Of a DNA stretch of 64,000 bases, positions 9,423-22,833 are shown piece after piece; position 1 is the stretch's first letter; each line of letters starts with the position of its first letter. A program made the position numbers and the translations under genes. Under the pieces are notes generated by a model. It was given only the letters and a program-made list of their open reading frames with translations. It made no database searches and was not told the origin of the DNA. The stretch is from Paludibacterium denitrificans (GTDB lineage Bacteria; Pseudomonadota; Gammaproteobacteria; Burkholderiales; Chromobacteriaceae): positions 682,001 to 746,000 of the forward strand of contig NZ_WLYX01000001.1 of the NCBI RefSeq assembly GCF_009707705.1, given 5' to 3'.

Positions 9423-10307
9423 TCAGAGCATGCCTTTGCTTTGCAGCAACTCGAACATGGTCTTGCCGATTTCAGCCGGGCTACGGGTATAGGCAATACC
9501 CGCGCGTTCAAAGGCTTTGAACTTCTCCTCAGCCGTACCCTTGCCGCCAGAGATGATGGCACCGGCATGGCCCATGCGCTTGCCCTTGGGAGCGGTCACC
9601 CCGGCAATGTAGCCAACCACCGGTTTGGTCACATAGGTCTTGGCAAACTCGGCCGCTTCCTCTTCCGCCGTACCGCCAATTTCACCGATCATCACGATCG
9701 CATCGGTATCCGGATCATCCCGGAACAGTTTCAGCGCATCAATGTGGCTAGTACCCGGGATCGGGTCACCGCCGATACCGATACACGTGGACTGGCCCAG
9801 ACCCAAGGCGGTGGTTTGCGCCACGGCTTCATAGGTCAGCGTGCCAGAACGGGACACGATGCCGATACGGCCCGGATTGTGGATGTGCCACGGCATAATG
9901 CCGATCTTGCACTCGCCCGGAGTGATGATGCCGGGGCAGTTCGGCCCGATCAGGCGTACTAAGCCTTCGTCCACGGCTTTCTTCACGTACAGCATGTCCA
10001 GCGTCGGCACGCCTTCGGTAATGCAGACGATCAGCTTCACGCCGCTGTCCAGCGCTTCCAGAATGGAGTCCTTGGCAAAAGCCGCCGGTACATAGATCAC
10101 CGAGGCGTCGGCCCGGGTCTCACGCACGGCATCTTTCATGGTATTGAACACCGGCAAACCCAGATGCTCGCTACCACCCTTGCCCGGTGTCACGCCACCC
10201 ACTACCTTGGTGCCAACTTTCAGCGCCTGTTCAGCGTGGAAAGTCCCGTTCTTGCCGGTGAAACCCTGCACCAGCACTTTTGTGTTTTTGTTAACCAATA
10301 CGCTCAT
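9423..10307 (-). CDS. sucD: Succinyl-CoA synthetase, alpha subunit (ADP-forming)
   Basis: A 294-residue protein of full family length and no lesion. It forms the TCA-cycle enzyme that converts succinyl-CoA to succinate with nucleotide phosphorylation, together with SucC (29 bases upstream). The CoA-binding Rossmann part begins [20 protein letters not shown], and the phosphohistidine is in [19 protein letters not shown] near residue 250. ATG at 10307 follows an AAGGAA-like ribosome site. Confidence 0.97.
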   Translation of the reverse strand: MSVLVNKNTKVLVQGFTGKNGTFHAEQALKVGTKVVGGVTPGKGGSEHLGLPVFNTMKDAVRETRADASVIYVPAAFAKDSILEALDSGVKLIVCITEGVPTLDMLYVKKAVDEGLVRLIGPNCPGIITPGECKIGIMPWHIHNPGRIGIVSRSGTLTYEAVAQTTALGLGQSTCIGIGGDPIPGTSHIDALKLFRDDPDTDAIVMIGEIGGTAEEEAAEFAKTYVTKPVVGYIAGVTAPKGKRMGHAGAIISGGKGTAEEKFKAFERAGIAYTRSPAEIGKTMFELLQSKGML

Positions 10308-10336
10308 GGTCTATTCCTTCGTCTGTGCAGGGGGGA

Positions 10337-11509
10337 TCAGGCAGCGGCCTTGACGGCAGCAACGATCTTCTCGGCGGCGTCATTCAGGCCTTGGGCAGAA
10401 GTCAGCTTCAGGCCAGACTCGTCCAGCAGCTTGGCGCCCAGCTCGGCATTATTGCCTTCCAGACGTACCACCACCGGCACGGTGACATGAACTTCTTTCA
10501 CCGCGGCGATAATCGCTTCGGCGATCATGTCGCAACGTACGATGCCACCAAAAATATTGATCAGCACACCCTGTACCGAGCTGTCGGCCGGATCAGTTTG
10601 AAGGCTTCGATCACGCGCTCTTTGGTTGCGCCGCCGCCCACATCCGGAAGTTGGCTTAAGCTGACCGCCCTTGAGCTTGATGATATCCATGGTAGCCATG
10701 GCCAGACCGGCACCGTTTACCATGCAACCGATATTGCCTTCCAGCGCCACGTAGTTCAGGTCGAACTCCGAGGCTTTCACCTCGCGCTCGTTTTCCTGCG
10801 AGGTGTCACGCTGGGCAGCCAGTTCAGGATGACGATACAGCGCATTGGAATCCAGATTGATCTTGGCATCGACACATGCCAAGGCCCCGCCTTCACGCAC
10901 AGCCAGCGGGTTGACTTCGAACAGGGCGAAGTCGTTTTCGACGAAGGCCTGATAAGCGCCCAACATCATTTTTACAAAAGCATTGACCTGATCAGCCTTC
11001 AGTCCCAGTGCAAACGCCACATCGCGTGCCCGGAACGGCTGCATGCCCACCAGCGGATTCACCTCGACCTTGATGATCTTTTCCGGGGTTTCTTCCGCTA
11101 CCTTCTCAATTTCCACGCCACCTTCGGTAGAGGCCATGAACACCACACGCTGGGAGCCACGGTCAACCACCGCGCCCAGATACAGTTCACGTTCTACCGG
11201 GTACATGTCTTCACATACCAGGACAGAATTGACCGGCTGGCCATTGGCATCAGTCTGGTAAGTCACCAGATTCGTGCCGATTAGCGCCTTGGCCACTTCT
11301 GCCGCTTCTTCACGGCTTTTTACCACTTTCACGCCACCGGCCTTACCTCGACCGCCAGCATGTACCTGAGCCTTCACAACGGCAAATTTACCACCAAGTT
11401 TGTCGTAAGCAGCGGCTGCTTCTTCCGGTGTCTTGGCAAGTACGCCCAGTTGCACCGGCAGGCCGTATTTGGCCAGCAGTTCTTTCGCTTGATATTCGTG
11501 CAGGTTCAT
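10337..11509 (-). CDS. sucC: Succinyl-CoA synthetase, beta subunit
   Basis: About 388 residues. The ATP-grasp N-terminus is [19 protein letters not shown], with [20 protein letters not shown] as the nucleotide-binding loop, and the C-terminus carries [15 protein letters not shown] and [16 protein letters not shown]. Three lesions lie between 10590 and 10661 on the minus strand: GCTTAAGC at 10654-10661 for GCCGGC (Gln-Pro-Ala-Asn-Phe), CCGGA for CCTGGA (Phe-Leu-Asp), and CCGGC for CCTGGC (Ile-Leu-Ala-Asp). Together they restore the universal PANFLDVGGGA segment. It is co-directional with and probably cotranscribed with sucD. Confidence 0.95.
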   Translation of the reverse strand: MNLHEYQAKELLAKYGLPVQLGVLAKTPEEAAAAYDKLGGKFAVVKAQVHAGGRGKAGGVKVVKSREEAAEVAKALIGTNLVTYQTDANGQPVNSVLVCEDMYPVERELYLGAVVDRGSQRVVFMASTEGGVEIEKVAEETPEKIIKVEVNPLVGMQPFRARDVAFALGLKADQVNAFVKMMLGAYQAFVENDFALFEVNPLAVREGGALACVDAKINLDSNALYRHPELAAQRDTSQENEREVKASEFDLNYVALEGNIGCMVNGAGLAMATMDIIKLKGGQLKPTSGCGRRRNQRARDRSLQTDPADSSVQGVLINIFGGIVRCDMIAEAIIAAVKEVHVTVPVVVRLEGNNAELGAKLLDESGLKLTSAQGLNDAAEKIVAAVKAAA

Positions 11510-11687
11510 CTATGGTTTCCTTTTGGTGGAAATGATGGTGAGCCTTTCGGCCAACGTCTCTCTTCCGTAATTATGTTTCCTCAACCCTTTTTGTATTCAG
11601 ACCCGGCCACTCCGCCCGGAATAGCCAAGCCTCATACCCTTCTCGGAACCGGTCTTGCCGCAACAAAACCCCAGGGCACCCGACACA

Positions 11688-11740
11688 AAAATGGGGCGAA
11701 AAAGCGTATTTACTTCGTGTAAACAGCATTTTTGCCCCAT
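11688..11740 (-). terminator. Strong intrinsic terminator behind lpdA
   Basis: On the minus strand ATGGGGC-AAAAA-TGC and its complement form an almost perfect 50-base hairpin (11691-11740) with a small loop around 11715, followed by TTTTTGTG. It should end the odhA-odhB-lpdA transcript before sucC. The rest of the 360-base gap between lpdA and sucC holds one copy of the TTCGGCCAAC word (11546) and no recognised gene; sucC transcription must restart there. Confidence 0.8.
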
Positions 11741-11869
11741 CTTGCCAGTTTGCCCCATCGGTCTGGACAGCGTAAACCGGCCCTCAGGAATGGGTACCTC
11801 ATTGCAAGGTACCACATCCTTTACTACTCAACACTACCCACTAGGGTAAGCCCCTAGCTTGCAAGTGGA

Positions 11870-13302
<1,433 letters not shown>

Positions 13303-13455
13303 GGATTTTTCCTTGTCTGGTTGGCCCAGTGCTTTCGGCCAACCTGCTTCAGTCATAAAGAATGCCTGAATGTTACTCACATCATGCGACGCAACAGTTT
13401 CAGGCACCCTTGTCGTTTCTTCAGGCTTGCCGGTATCGCTACCGGCATACCGTTA

Positions 13456-14709
13456 TTACAGGTCCGAGGATCAGACGAGCCGGATCTTCCAGCAGGTCTT
13501 TGATCGTTACCAGCGTCAGCACGGCTTCGCGGCCATCAATGATGCGGTGGTCGTAAGACAGCGCCGGTACATCATCGGACGAACAACCACCTGACCATTT
13601 TCCACCACTGCACGCTCCTTGGTAGCGTGCATGCCCAGAATGGCAGATTGCGGCGGGTTAATGATCGGAGTGGACATCATGGAACCGAAAGTACCACCGT
13701 TGGTGATCGAGAACGTACCACCGGTCAGGTCTTCCAGCGCCAGCTTGCCGTCCTTGGCTTTCACGGCGAAATCAGCGATGGTCTTTTCGATCTCGGCAAT
13801 CGACATCTGGTCAGCATTGCGCAGGATCGGTACAACCAGACCACGCGGGCTGCCAACAGCGATACCAATGTCAAAGTAGCCGTGATAGATCACGTCGTTA
13901 CCATCAACCGAGGCATTCACTACCGGGAATTTCTTCAGGGCAGCTACCGCAGCCTTCACAAAGAACGACATGAAGCCCAGCTTCACGCCATGTTCTTTTT
14001 CAAACTTTTCCTTGTACTTGGCGCGCAGATCCATCACCGGCTTCATGTTCACTTCATTGAAGGTGGTGAGGATGGCATTGGTCTGTTGCGACATCAGCAG
14101 ACGTTCTGCCACACGCTGACGCAGACGGCTCATCGGCACGCGCTGTTCCGGACGGTCAGACAGCAGCGAGGCCACATTAACCGCAGCAGGCGTGGATGCC
14201 AGTGCCGTACCAGCCGGTGCAGCAGGCTTGGCCAGTACCGGGCCGGATTGTGCCGGAGCTGCACTGGTCTTGGCCGCAGACTGCACATCTTCTTTCAGGA
14301 TACGACCGTCGCGACCAGAACCAGCTACGTCAGCCAGATTCACGCCGGTTTCAGCAGCCAGCTTGGCGGCCGACGGCATCGCCGCACCACCGGTTGCAGC
14401 CGGGGCAGCAGCGGCCGGGGCCGGAGCCGCGGCAGCAGGTTCAGCAGCAGGAGCGGCCGCACTGGCCTTGGCTTCGGTATCGATTTGGGCAATCAGTTGA
14501 CCAGAGGTCACCGTGGTGCCGTCCTGTTCGATGATCTTGACGATCACACCAGCCTGCGGCGCTGGCAGTTCCAGTACGACCTTGTCTGTTTCCAGATCGA
14601 TCAGGTTTTCATCACGTTCAACAAAGTCGCTAACCTTCTTGTGCCAGGACATCAGGGTAGCTTCGGAAACCGATTCCGGCAGTTGCGGTACTTTAACTTC
14701 GATCAGCAT
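13456..14709 (-). CDS. odhB: Dihydrolipoamide succinyltransferase (E2) of the 2-oxoglutarate dehydrogenase complex
   Basis: About 417 residues. One N-terminal lipoyl domain carries the modified lysine in [14 protein letters not shown] near residue 43. An Ala/Pro-rich linker, a peripheral-subunit-binding domain ([20 protein letters not shown]) and another linker follow, then the catalytic domain. The catalytic motif SYDHRIIDG is recovered only after correcting 13572 (CCGG for CCTGG, Tyr-Leu-Ala-Leu-Ser-Tyr). A second lesion at 13462 (CTCGG for CTGG) gives the normal ending LILDL and the stop at 13456-13458. ATG 14709 starts [14 protein letters not shown]. Confidence 0.95.
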
Positions 14710-14770
14710 GTTCTTCTCCATGATGGGCGGCCATCAGACCGCCCTCTTCCGTGTCTCTAGGGGTAGGACG

Positions 14771-17602
14771 TTATTTAGCAATCGTCATGGCTTCTTCGAC
14801 GAAGCCTTTCAGTTGTGCCACGTGCTTGCTCATGTAACCCACTGCTTACGAGGCGGAGGATGGACGACCAGCAAAAGTCAGCGCTTGTTTGGCACCCATC
14901 AGGCCTTCCAGACGGTGACGGATCTGGTTCCAAGCCCCTTGGTTACGCGGTTCTTCCTGTACCCATACCACTTCCTTGGCATGGCTGTACTTGGACAACT
15001 CGGCGGCCAGCTGTTCGGTCGGGAACGGATACAGCTGCTCGATCCGCACGATGGCGATATCGTCAGCCAATTCACGTTCTTTGCGGCCGTTAAACAGATC
15101 GTAGTAGACCCTGGGCTTAAACACAACAGAACCCGTTTCACTTTCTTGGCATCCTGTACCGTGCTGTCACCGATAACCGGGCGGAAAGCACCGCTGGTAA
15201 AGGCGTCGATCGGGCTCATTGAGTCCTTGTAACGCAGCAGACGCTTGGACAGGAACACCACCAGCGGCTTGCGATACGGACGCAGGACCTGACGACGCAG
15301 CACATGGAACATCTGGCTGGCTTCGGACGGCATCACCACCGGATGTTGTGCTCGGCACACAGTTGCAACCAGCGTTCCACACGAGCGGAAGAGTGTTCCG
15401 GACCTTGGCCATCGTAGCCGTGCGGCAGGATGGTAGTCAGGCCACACAGACGGCCCCACTTGGTTTCACCAGAGGTAATGAACTGGTCAATGGCAACTTG
15501 TGCACCGTTGGCAAAGTCACCGAACTGGGCTTCCCAGATCACCAGCTGATCCGGTGCAGAGCAGGCATAGCCATACTCGTAAGCCAATACGGCTTCTTCA
15601 TTCAGGATGGAGTCAATAACCGGGAACTCGGCCTGATTTTCCGACAGGTTACGCAACGGCACATAGGCGCCCTGATCCCAACGTTCACGGTTCTGATCGT
15701 GTACGACGGCATGGCGATGCGAGAACGTACCACGGCCGGAATCTTCACCGGACAGACGTACACCAAAGCCATTGGTCACCAGCGAAGCATATGCCAAGGT
15801 TTCGGCCATGCCCCAGTCGACATTCTGTTCACCAGCGGCCATGGCACGACGGGCTTTGAGCACCTTGTCTACGGTCGGGTGAACCTTGAAATCGGCCGGA
15901 ACGGTGGTGAATTTTTTCGGCCAACCGCTGGATATCAGCCAGCGGCAGAGCGGTTTCGGTCGGATGCGCCCAGTGGGTGCCCATGAACGGGCTCCAGTCC
16001 ACGGCGTGGCTACGACGGTAGTTGGTGAGGGCAGTCTGTTCAACATGCTCGCCTTTATCCAGCGCATCGCGGTAAGCACGGATGGCACCGTCAGCTTCTT
16101 CCTGCTTGAGCAGACCTTCGTTCACCAGACGCTCGGCATACATGGCGCGCACACCTGCGTGCTTGGCGATCTTTTTGTACATCATCGGCTGGGTCAGGAA
16201 CGGATCATCGCCTTCGTTGTGGCCCAGTTTGCGATAGCACACCAGATCGATGACCACATCCTTGTGGAAGGCCATACGGTAATCCAGCGCTGCCTGCATC
16301 ACATAGCACACGGCTTCCGGATCATCACCGTTGACGTGGAAGATCGGCGCTTCAACCATCTTGGACACATCGGTACAGTACAGCGTGGAACGCATGTCAC
16401 GGGTATCGGACGTGGTGAAACCGACCTGGTTGTTGATGACGATGTGGATGGTGCCGCCGGTACCGTAGCCGCGAGTCTGCGACAGGTTGAAGGTACCACG
16501 GTTCACACCCAGACCGGCAAAGGCCGAGTCACCATGGATCAATACCGGAATCACCTGACGGCGTTCACTATCTTTGCGACGGTCCTGACGAGCGCGTACC
16601 GAACCTTCCACCACCGGATTCACAATTTCCAGATGCGACGGGTTGAACGCTAGGGAAACGTGCATCGGGCCGTTTTCGGTCGGAATATCCGACGAGAAGC
16701 CCATGTGGTATTTCACGTCACCGGAAGCCAGTTGCTGCGAGGTCTTGCCTTCGAATTCAGCAAACAGGTCACGCGGCAGCTTGCCCAGCGTATTCACCAA
16801 TACGTTCAGACGACCGCGGTGGGCCATGCCGATGATCAGTTCTTGCACGCCCACGGCGCTGGAGGCGTGAATCAGGTGATCCAGCGCGGCGATGGTGCTT
16901 TCACCACCTTCCAGCGAGAAGCGTTTCTGGCCCACATATTTGGTATGTAGGTAACGCTCCAGCGTTTCGGCAGCAGTAATCTGGCTCAGAATGCGTTTTT
17001 TCTTGGCTGCATCGTAACGCGGGGTCGACAGGTCCCCTTCGAAACGCTTCTGTACCCAATGCATTTCATCACTGTTGGTGATGTGCATGTATTCCAGTGC
17101 CGATATTGCCACAGTAGGTCTGTTTGAGACGGGCCAGAATCTCGGACAATGGCAACTTCTGCGGGCCAACCAGCGAACCCACATTGAACTGTACCGCCAT
17201 ATCGGCATCGGTCAGCCCATGAGTAGCCGGGTCCAGTTCACGCAGATGGCGCTGATCCATACGCTTGAGCGGGTCAAGGTTAGCCTGACGGGAACCCAGA
17301 ATGCGGTAAGCCGAAATCAGCTTGAGCACCGCCACCTGCTTTTGCATGGACTCCCATTCGGCGACAGGGCTGGAACGTTGACCGCCAACAGGCTTTTTGG
17401 CGAGCTGAACAAACGACTCCTGAATCGGCTGATGCGGAACATCGCGCTCCGCTGCACCGGGAGCTTGCGCCAGCTTGTCAAAATAGTCCCGCCATTCTGC
17501 CGGAACCGAATTCGGATCAGAGAGGAACTGTTCGTACAGCTCCTCGATGAACGGTGCATTCCCACCAAACAGGTAGGAATGACTGTACATGTCTTGCATC
17601 AT
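14771..17602 (-). CDS. odhA: 2-oxoglutarate dehydrogenase E1 component
   Basis: About 943 residues, thiamine-diphosphate-dependent decarboxylase of the TCA cycle. Visible parts are the N-terminal FGGNAPFIEELYEQF E2-binding segment, KRFSLEGGESTIAALD, IIGMAHRGRLNVLVNTLGK, and the TPP region HGDSAFAGLGV. Lesions: near 17105 (GGCACTGGAA for GGCATGGAA), near 15915 (extra T in a T-run), near 15348, 15113-15122 (a TTAAG string replacing an expected GCCGGC), and 14844-14849, where an in-frame TAA replaces the Pro of SSASPAVGYMS. The in-frame stop is again at an expected GCCGGC. The protein ends EEAMTIAK at 14771. Confidence 0.95.
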
Positions 17603-17753
17603 TATTCGACCCTTTTTTGTCTACGTTGCAGCACTACAAAACGCTAAGGAAACTCGAGGCGGGATCACGGCAAATACCCCCTCCTTATTTCCGTAACGCT
17701 CTGATGGCGTCTGCCGTATTGAATATTGTGTATTGTTGAATACAAAGTGGAGC

Positions 17754-17784
17754 AAAAAAGGTTGGCCGAACGTTCGGCCAACCC
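17754..17784 (-). terminator. Terminator of gltA built from an inverted pair of the repeated word
   Basis: GGTTGGCCGAA directly abutting CG and TTCGGCCAACC (17760-17783) forms a tight hairpin 13 bases after the gltA stop. On the minus strand it is followed by TTTTTTGCT, so it is a canonical rho-independent terminator. Confidence 0.85.
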
Positions 17785-17796
17785 TGTTACTGCAGA

Positions 17797-19087
17797 TTAA
17801 CGCTTGTCGATAGCTACCACGTCACGACGCGCAGCGCCGGTGTACAGCTGACGCGGACGACCGATCTTCATGCCAGGATCCGAAATCATTTCGTTCCAGT
17901 GGCTAATCCAGCCTACGGTACGAGCCGAGGGCAAAGATCGGAGTGAACATGGAAACCGGAATACCGATCGCAGACAGTACGATACCGGAGTAGAAGTCTA
18001 CGTTCGGGTACAGTTTGCGTTCGATGAAGTACGGATCTTCCAGCGCGATCTTTTCCAGAGCCATGGCCAGCTTGAACTGCGGGTCGTTGTGCAGACCCAG
18101 TTCGTTCAACACTTCGTCGCAGGTCTGTTTCATGATCTTGGCGCGCGGGTCCATGTTCTTGTACACGCGGTGACCAAAGCCCATCAGTTTGTGGGTCTTG
18201 TTCTTAACGCCTTCCATGAAGGCCGGTACGTTTTCAACCGAACCGATCTCATCCAGCATTTTCAGTACAGCTTCGTTGGCGCCGCCGTGCGACGGACCCC
18301 ACAGGCAAGCAATACCAGCAGCGATACATGCGAACGGGTTGGCGCCAGACGAACCAGCCAGACGAACGGTGGAGGTCGAAGCGTTTTGCTCATGGTCAGC
18401 ATGCAAGGTGAAGATACGGTCCATTGCACGAGCAATAACCGGGCTCACCTTGTATTCGTCACACGGCGTCGAGAACATCATGTGCAGGAAGTTCTCGGCA
18501 TAGCCCAAACCATTCTTCGGATAGGAGAACGGCAGGCCCTTGTTGTAGCGGTAAGCTTGAGCGGCGATGGTCGGCAGCTTGGCGATCAGGCGATGAGCCG
18601 AGATGCGACGATGTTCCGGATTGGTGATGTCCAGCGAGTCATGGTAGAACGCGGACAGCGCGCCAACCACACCCACCATTACAGCCATCGGGTGAGCGTC
18701 ACGACGGAAGCCCTTGAACAGGCTCATCAGTTGGTCGTGCAGCATGTTGTGGCGCATGATGCCACGGTTAAATTCGGCACGTTGCTCAGCATTCGGCAGT
18801 TCGCCGTTCAGCAGCAAGTAGCAGACTTCCGGGTAATCGGTCTGTTCAGCCAGTTGTTCAATCGGGTAGCCGCGATAGTACAGGTAGCCTTTGTCACCAT
18901 CGATAAAGGTGATGGAGGACTCGCAGCTGGCGGTAGCCGGGAAGCCCGGGTCAAACGTAAACATGCCAGTTTTGGCGAAGGTGCGGATGTCCACGACATC
19001 CCGGCCCAGCGTACCCTTCAGAACTGGAAATTCCGTGGTATCTTTGCCTTCGTTGTAAGTGAGCGTCACTTTCCGGTTGGTTTCCAC
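17797..19087 (-). CDS. gltA: Citrate synthase (type II)
   Basis: About 429 residues. Catalytic histidine regions are [20 protein letters not shown] and [18 protein letters not shown]. The start is taken as GTG 19087 ([11 protein letters not shown]), which has a GGGAG site at 19095-19099 and gives the usual length; an upstream in-frame ATG at 19135 would add 16 residues. The frame breaks at about 17925 (CCCTCGG for CCCTGG, Phe-Ala-Leu-Ala-Arg-Thr). After correction the C-terminus is the usual [15 protein letters not shown] through KR at 17797. It is the last gene of the leftward gltA-sdh set and is ended by a hairpin made of the repeated word. Confidence 0.96.
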
Positions 19088-19154
19088 AGCAATACTCCCA
19101 GTCAGTTTGTTTGTGGTTGTAATGTTTTTTAGCACGGCTAACTGCTACATGCCG

Positions 19155-19403
19155 TCAGAGTGCCCGCAGAATCTCGACGATACCCATCAATTCAGGATCA
19201 TCCAGATCGGCTTTGCCGTTCACGACGTCGAGAAAATCGGTATCGGGTAGATCGAGTAGTTTTCTGTAGGCATCAATCTCCGCTGGGGAGAGTGAATCAA
19301 AGCGCTGGGCAAAAAACTTTTCCAGCACCAGATCCAGCTCCAATAATCCCCGGCGGGACCGCCAACGGATCCGTTTGAGTTCAATCGGATCGTAGTCGGT
19401 CAT
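19155..19403 (-). CDS. sdhE: Succinate dehydrogenase assembly factor (FAD assembly)
   Basis: An 82-residue SdhE/YgfY protein that promotes covalent flavinylation of SdhA. The diagnostic RGLLELD (RGxxE motif) is near residue 18 and the C-terminal helical part has DTDFLDVVNGKADLDDPEL. It overlaps the end of sdhB by four bases, which agrees with its role. Confidence 0.95.
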   Translation of the reverse strand: MTDYDPIELKRIRWRSRRGLLELDLVLEKFFAQRFDSLSPAEIDAYRKLLDLPDTDFLDVVNGKADLDDPELMGIVEILRAL

Positions 19404-20110
19404 ACAGCACGCTTAACCATCAGATCCTTGATCTTGCCAATTGCCTTCGTCGGGTTGAGGCCCTTCGGACACACATCAACGCAGTTCATGATGGTGTGGC
19501 AACGGAACAAGCGGTACGGATCTTCAAGATTATCGAGTCGTTCTGAGGTAGCCGTATCACGGGTATCCGCGATGAAGCGGTAAGCCGCCAACAGGCCAGC
19601 CGGACCAACGAACTTGTCCGGGTTCCACCAGAAAGACGGACACGACGTCGAGCAGCAGGCACACAGAATGCACTCGTACAGACCGTTGAGTTCTTCACGG
19701 TCAGCTTGCGACTGTCTGCGTTCACGCTCCGGGGGCGGCGTGTCATTGATAACGTACGGCTTGATAGAGTGGTATTGCTTGAAAAACTGAGCCATGTCCA
19801 CGATCAGGTCGCGGATCACAGGCAGACCCGGCAGCGGGCGCAATTCGATCGGCTGCTTCAGGTCCTTGATGTCGGTCAGGCAAGCCAAGCCATTCTTGCC
19901 GTTGATGTTCATGGCATCAGAGCCACAAACACCTTCACGGCAGGAACGACGGAAGGCAATGGAGTCATCCTTTACCTTCAACTTGGTCAGTACATCCAGC
20001 AGTTTACGATCAGTGGCGTTGATTTCGACACTGACGTTCTGCATGTAAGGCTTGGCATCTACATCCGGATTGTAACGATAGATGCGAAACTGAACGGTTT
20101 GCGTAGTCAT
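19400..20110 (-). CDS. sdhB: Succinate dehydrogenase iron-sulfur subunit
   Basis: A 236-residue protein of complex II with no lesion. The three cluster sites are intact: the 2Fe-2S ferredoxin loop CREGVCGSDAM, and the two ferredoxin-type motifs CILCACCSTSCPSFWW and CHTIMNCVDVCPKGLNP. It passes electrons from the SdhA flavin to the membrane quinone site. It sits 14 bases after sdhA. Confidence 0.97.
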   Translation of the reverse strand: MTTQTVQFRIYRYNPDVDAKPYMQNVSVEINATDRKLLDVLTKLKVKDDSIAFRRSCREGVCGSDAMNINGKNGLACLTDIKDLKQPIELRPLPGLPVIRDLIVDMAQFFKQYHSIKPYVINDTPPPERERRQSQADREELNGLYECILCACCSTSCPSFWWNPDKFVGPAGLLAAYRFIADTRDTATSERLDNLEDPYRLFRCHTIMNCVDVCPKGLNPTKAIGKIKDLMVKRAV

Positions 20111-20124
20111 CTACAGTGATCCCC

Positions 20125-21898
20125 TTAGTAGGAACGGGTCTTCAAGGCGATCGTCTCTACGGAGAGAGGCTTCATGTTCACCGGCTTGTATTCCAGACGG
20201 TTACCATCGCGGTACCACAGCGTGTGCTTGAGCCAGTTCTGATCATCACGACCATTCGGATGTTCCGGGGTATCCGGAGCATCGTCACGAACGTGAGCAC
20301 CACGCGATTCGGTACGGGCGTTGGCCGAAATCATGGTGGCCTTGGCCACTTCGATCAGGTTTTCCAGTTCCAGCGCTTCGGTACGAGCGGTGTTCCATAC
20401 CTTGGACTTGTCGGAGATTTCGGTCTGTTGAACCATCTTCTCGACTTCCGTGATCTTGTCCACACCTTCGCTCAGCAAATCCTTGAAGCGGAATACGCCG
20501 CAATGGGTTTGCATGTTGCGCTGCATGGCCGTACGGGCATCATTCACTGCAACACCGTTGGTTTGGGTATCCAGACGGTTAACACGAGCCGGGGCACGAT
20601 CAACATCCTGCATGGCCAGCGGCGGCAGTTCCTGCGGCTGAGCCTTGATGTAGTCGATCATGGTGTTACCGGAGCTCTTACCGAACACCAGCAAGTCCAG
20701 CAGCGAGTTGGTACCCAGACGGTTGGCACCGTGAACCGATGCACAAGCGCATTCGCCTGCTGCATAGAAGCCCGGAACCTTGTCACCGTGAACCATGACT
20801 TCGCCATGGTAGTTAGTCGGAATACCACCCATCTGGTAGTGACATGTCGGCACAACCGGAATCGGCGCCTTGATCGGGTCAACACCAGCAAACTTGATGG
20901 AAATTTCACGAATACCCGGCAGCTTGGACATGATCACAGCCGGATCCAGGTGAGTGATGTCCAGCAGTACGTGATCCTGATGCGGACCACAACCACGGCC
21001 TTCGTTGATTTCGGTCACCATGGCGCGGGATACCACGTCACGCGAAGCCAGATCCTTGGCATTCGGCGCGTAACGTTCCATGAAGCGCTCACCTGCGCTG
21101 TTGCGCAAGATACCGCCTTCACCACGCACACCTTCGGTAATCAGCACACCAGCACCGGCTACGCCAGTGGGGTGGAACTGCCAGAATTCCATATCTTCCA
21201 GCGGGATACCGGCACGAGCGGCCATACCCAGACCATCACCGGTATTGATGAAGGCGTTGGTGGAAGAAGCAAAGATACGGGTATACACCGCCAGTCGCAA
21301 ACAGGGTAGCCTTGGCTTGGAACACCACGATTTCCGAGGTTTCCATTTCCAGCGCCACAACGCCCTGAACCACGCCTTCAGCATCGCGGATCAGATCAAG
21401 AGCCATCCATTCCACGAAGAAGTGGGTATTGGCACGGACGTTACGCTGGTACAACGCGTGCAGCATGGCGTGACCGGTACGGTCAGCGGCTGCGCAAGCA
21501 CGGCGAACCGGTTTTTCACCGAAGTTCGACATGTGACCACCAAACGGACGTTGGTAAATCGTCCCGTCAGGGTTACGGTCAAAAGGCATACCGAAGTGTT
21601 CAAGCTCTACCACGACTTTCGGTGCTTCACGGCACATGAATTCGATGGCGTCTTGGTCGCCCAGCCAGTCCGACCCCTTCACGGTGTCGTACATGTGCCA
21701 GTGCCAGTGATCCTTCTCGGAGTTACCCAGCGAAGCAGACACACCACCTTGGGCTGCCACCGTGTGAGAACGGGTCGGGAACACTTTGGAGATAACGGCA
21801 GTTTTCAGACCTGCTTCAGAAAGCTGGAGGGCGGCTCGCATGCCGGCGCCACCGGCACCCACGATCACAGCGTCAAAATGACGAACAGGAACATTCAT
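20125..21898 (-). CDS. sdhA: Succinate dehydrogenase flavoprotein subunit
   Basis: About 590 residues. The N-terminal FAD-binding part is [19 protein letters not shown] and [16 protein letters not shown] contains the flavinylated His. The substrate-binding part includes [20 protein letters not shown] and the active-site [14 protein letters not shown] segment read as [17 protein letters not shown]. The frame breaks at 21281-21287, where GTATACC stands for GCCGGC on the minus strand (Thr-Gly-Gly-Ala-Gly-Arg-Ile). An intact GCCGGC survives at 21842 in the same gene. Start ATG 21898 overlaps the sdhD stop by one base. Confidence 0.96.
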
Positions 21899-22242
21899 TA
21901 CAGCCCCCAGACAACTTTAACTGAGTAGATGAAACAGGACACCAGCCAAACCAGCGTGAAAACATGCAAACCCAGACGCAGGCCCACCGGCTTGATGTAG
22001 TCCATCCATACATCGCGAATACCCACCCAGACGTGCATCAGCACAGCCAGAATGGTGGTCTGGGTCAAAACTTGCACCCATACATGACCAAAAAACGCTT
22101 TCCAGCCGTCGTAGCTGGATGGCACCGTCAACAGGAACACTGCCAGTGCTACGGTATAGATCATCATGATCACGGCCGTTGCACGTTGCAGTATCCAGTC
22201 CCGCAGACCGTAGTGAGCACCTACTACAATACGATTTACCAT
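21898..22242 (-). CDS. sdhD: Succinate dehydrogenase membrane anchor subunit D
   Basis: A 114-residue membrane protein with three predicted helices: [38 protein letters not shown] (containing the HxWxGxxDxxxDY haem/quinone-type motif, read as [14 protein letters not shown]) and [15 protein letters not shown]. It anchors complex II with SdhC and overlaps sdhC by seven bases. Confidence 0.95.
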   Translation of the reverse strand: MVNRIVVGAHYGLRDWILQRATAVIMMIYTVALAVFLLTVPSSYDGWKAFFGHVWVQVLTQTTILAVLMHVWVGIRDVWMDYIKPVGLRLGLHVFTLVWLVSCFIYSVKVVWGL

Positions 22243-22611
22243 AGTGATACCCCCAAGATAACCGTCAGGGCCAGGCTGACAGCGAGCACGGTTTTCGCAG
22301 TTGCGCGGGCAGTCTGCAGATCGAGTCCTTTATGGATATCGAGCAACAGGAAACGGATACCGGCACAGAAGTGATGCAAATAGGCCCACAACAAACCGAT
22401 GAGAACAATCTTCATCAGCGGGTGAGACACTACGGCACGGTAAGTTTCGAACGCGTCAGCGGAGCTGAGGGAACCGTGAAGAAGGTAAATCAACAGCGGG
22501 AGTGAAAAGAAGAGCGCCACACCACTGATCCGGTGCAGGATCGAGACAATACCCGGAAGGGGTAGCCTGATCGCGGCCAGATCCGAGGTGCTTCGGTCGT
22601 TGCTTCTGCAT
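22236..22611 (-). CDS. sdhC: Succinate dehydrogenase cytochrome b556 subunit C
   Basis: About 124 residues. The N-terminus MQKQRPKHLDLAAIRLPLPG and the SILHRISGVALFF motif with the b556 signature are recovered by correcting one lesion near 22583 (CCTCGG for CCTGG in His-Leu-Asp-Leu). The haem-binding histidine is in LWAYLHHFCAGIRFLLLDIH. The start is ATG 22611 (CATATG). It is the first gene of sdhCDAB-E, transcribed leftward. Confidence 0.94.
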
Positions 22612-22833
22612 ATGGCTTCCTTGGATGTTTTTGAACCAAGAGGTTATATCCAGACCCCTGACAGCGAGGTCCGCCTGAAGGGTTCCACCCTTGTTACTTC
22701 GGGCAGTTCCCCCTCAATACCTGTCATGCCGCACGATACAGCAGGTGCAGTATGACTGGAGAATTCTAGCAAAAACTGGAGCTCTTCGGCCCGTTTTTTG
22801 CCTGACAATGTTTGAAACGAATCACAACCCCGG

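Noticed and set aside
10325..11284. Plus-strand frame of 319 codons
   Set aside because: Antisense shadow of sucC.
13627..14760. Plus-strand frame of 377 codons
   Set aside because: Antisense shadow of odhB; the Ser/Gly/Arg repeats mirror its Ala/Pro linkers.
17870..21309. Plus-strand frames of about 400 codons opposite gltA and sdhA
   Set aside because: Both are antisense to intact metabolic genes and match no family.
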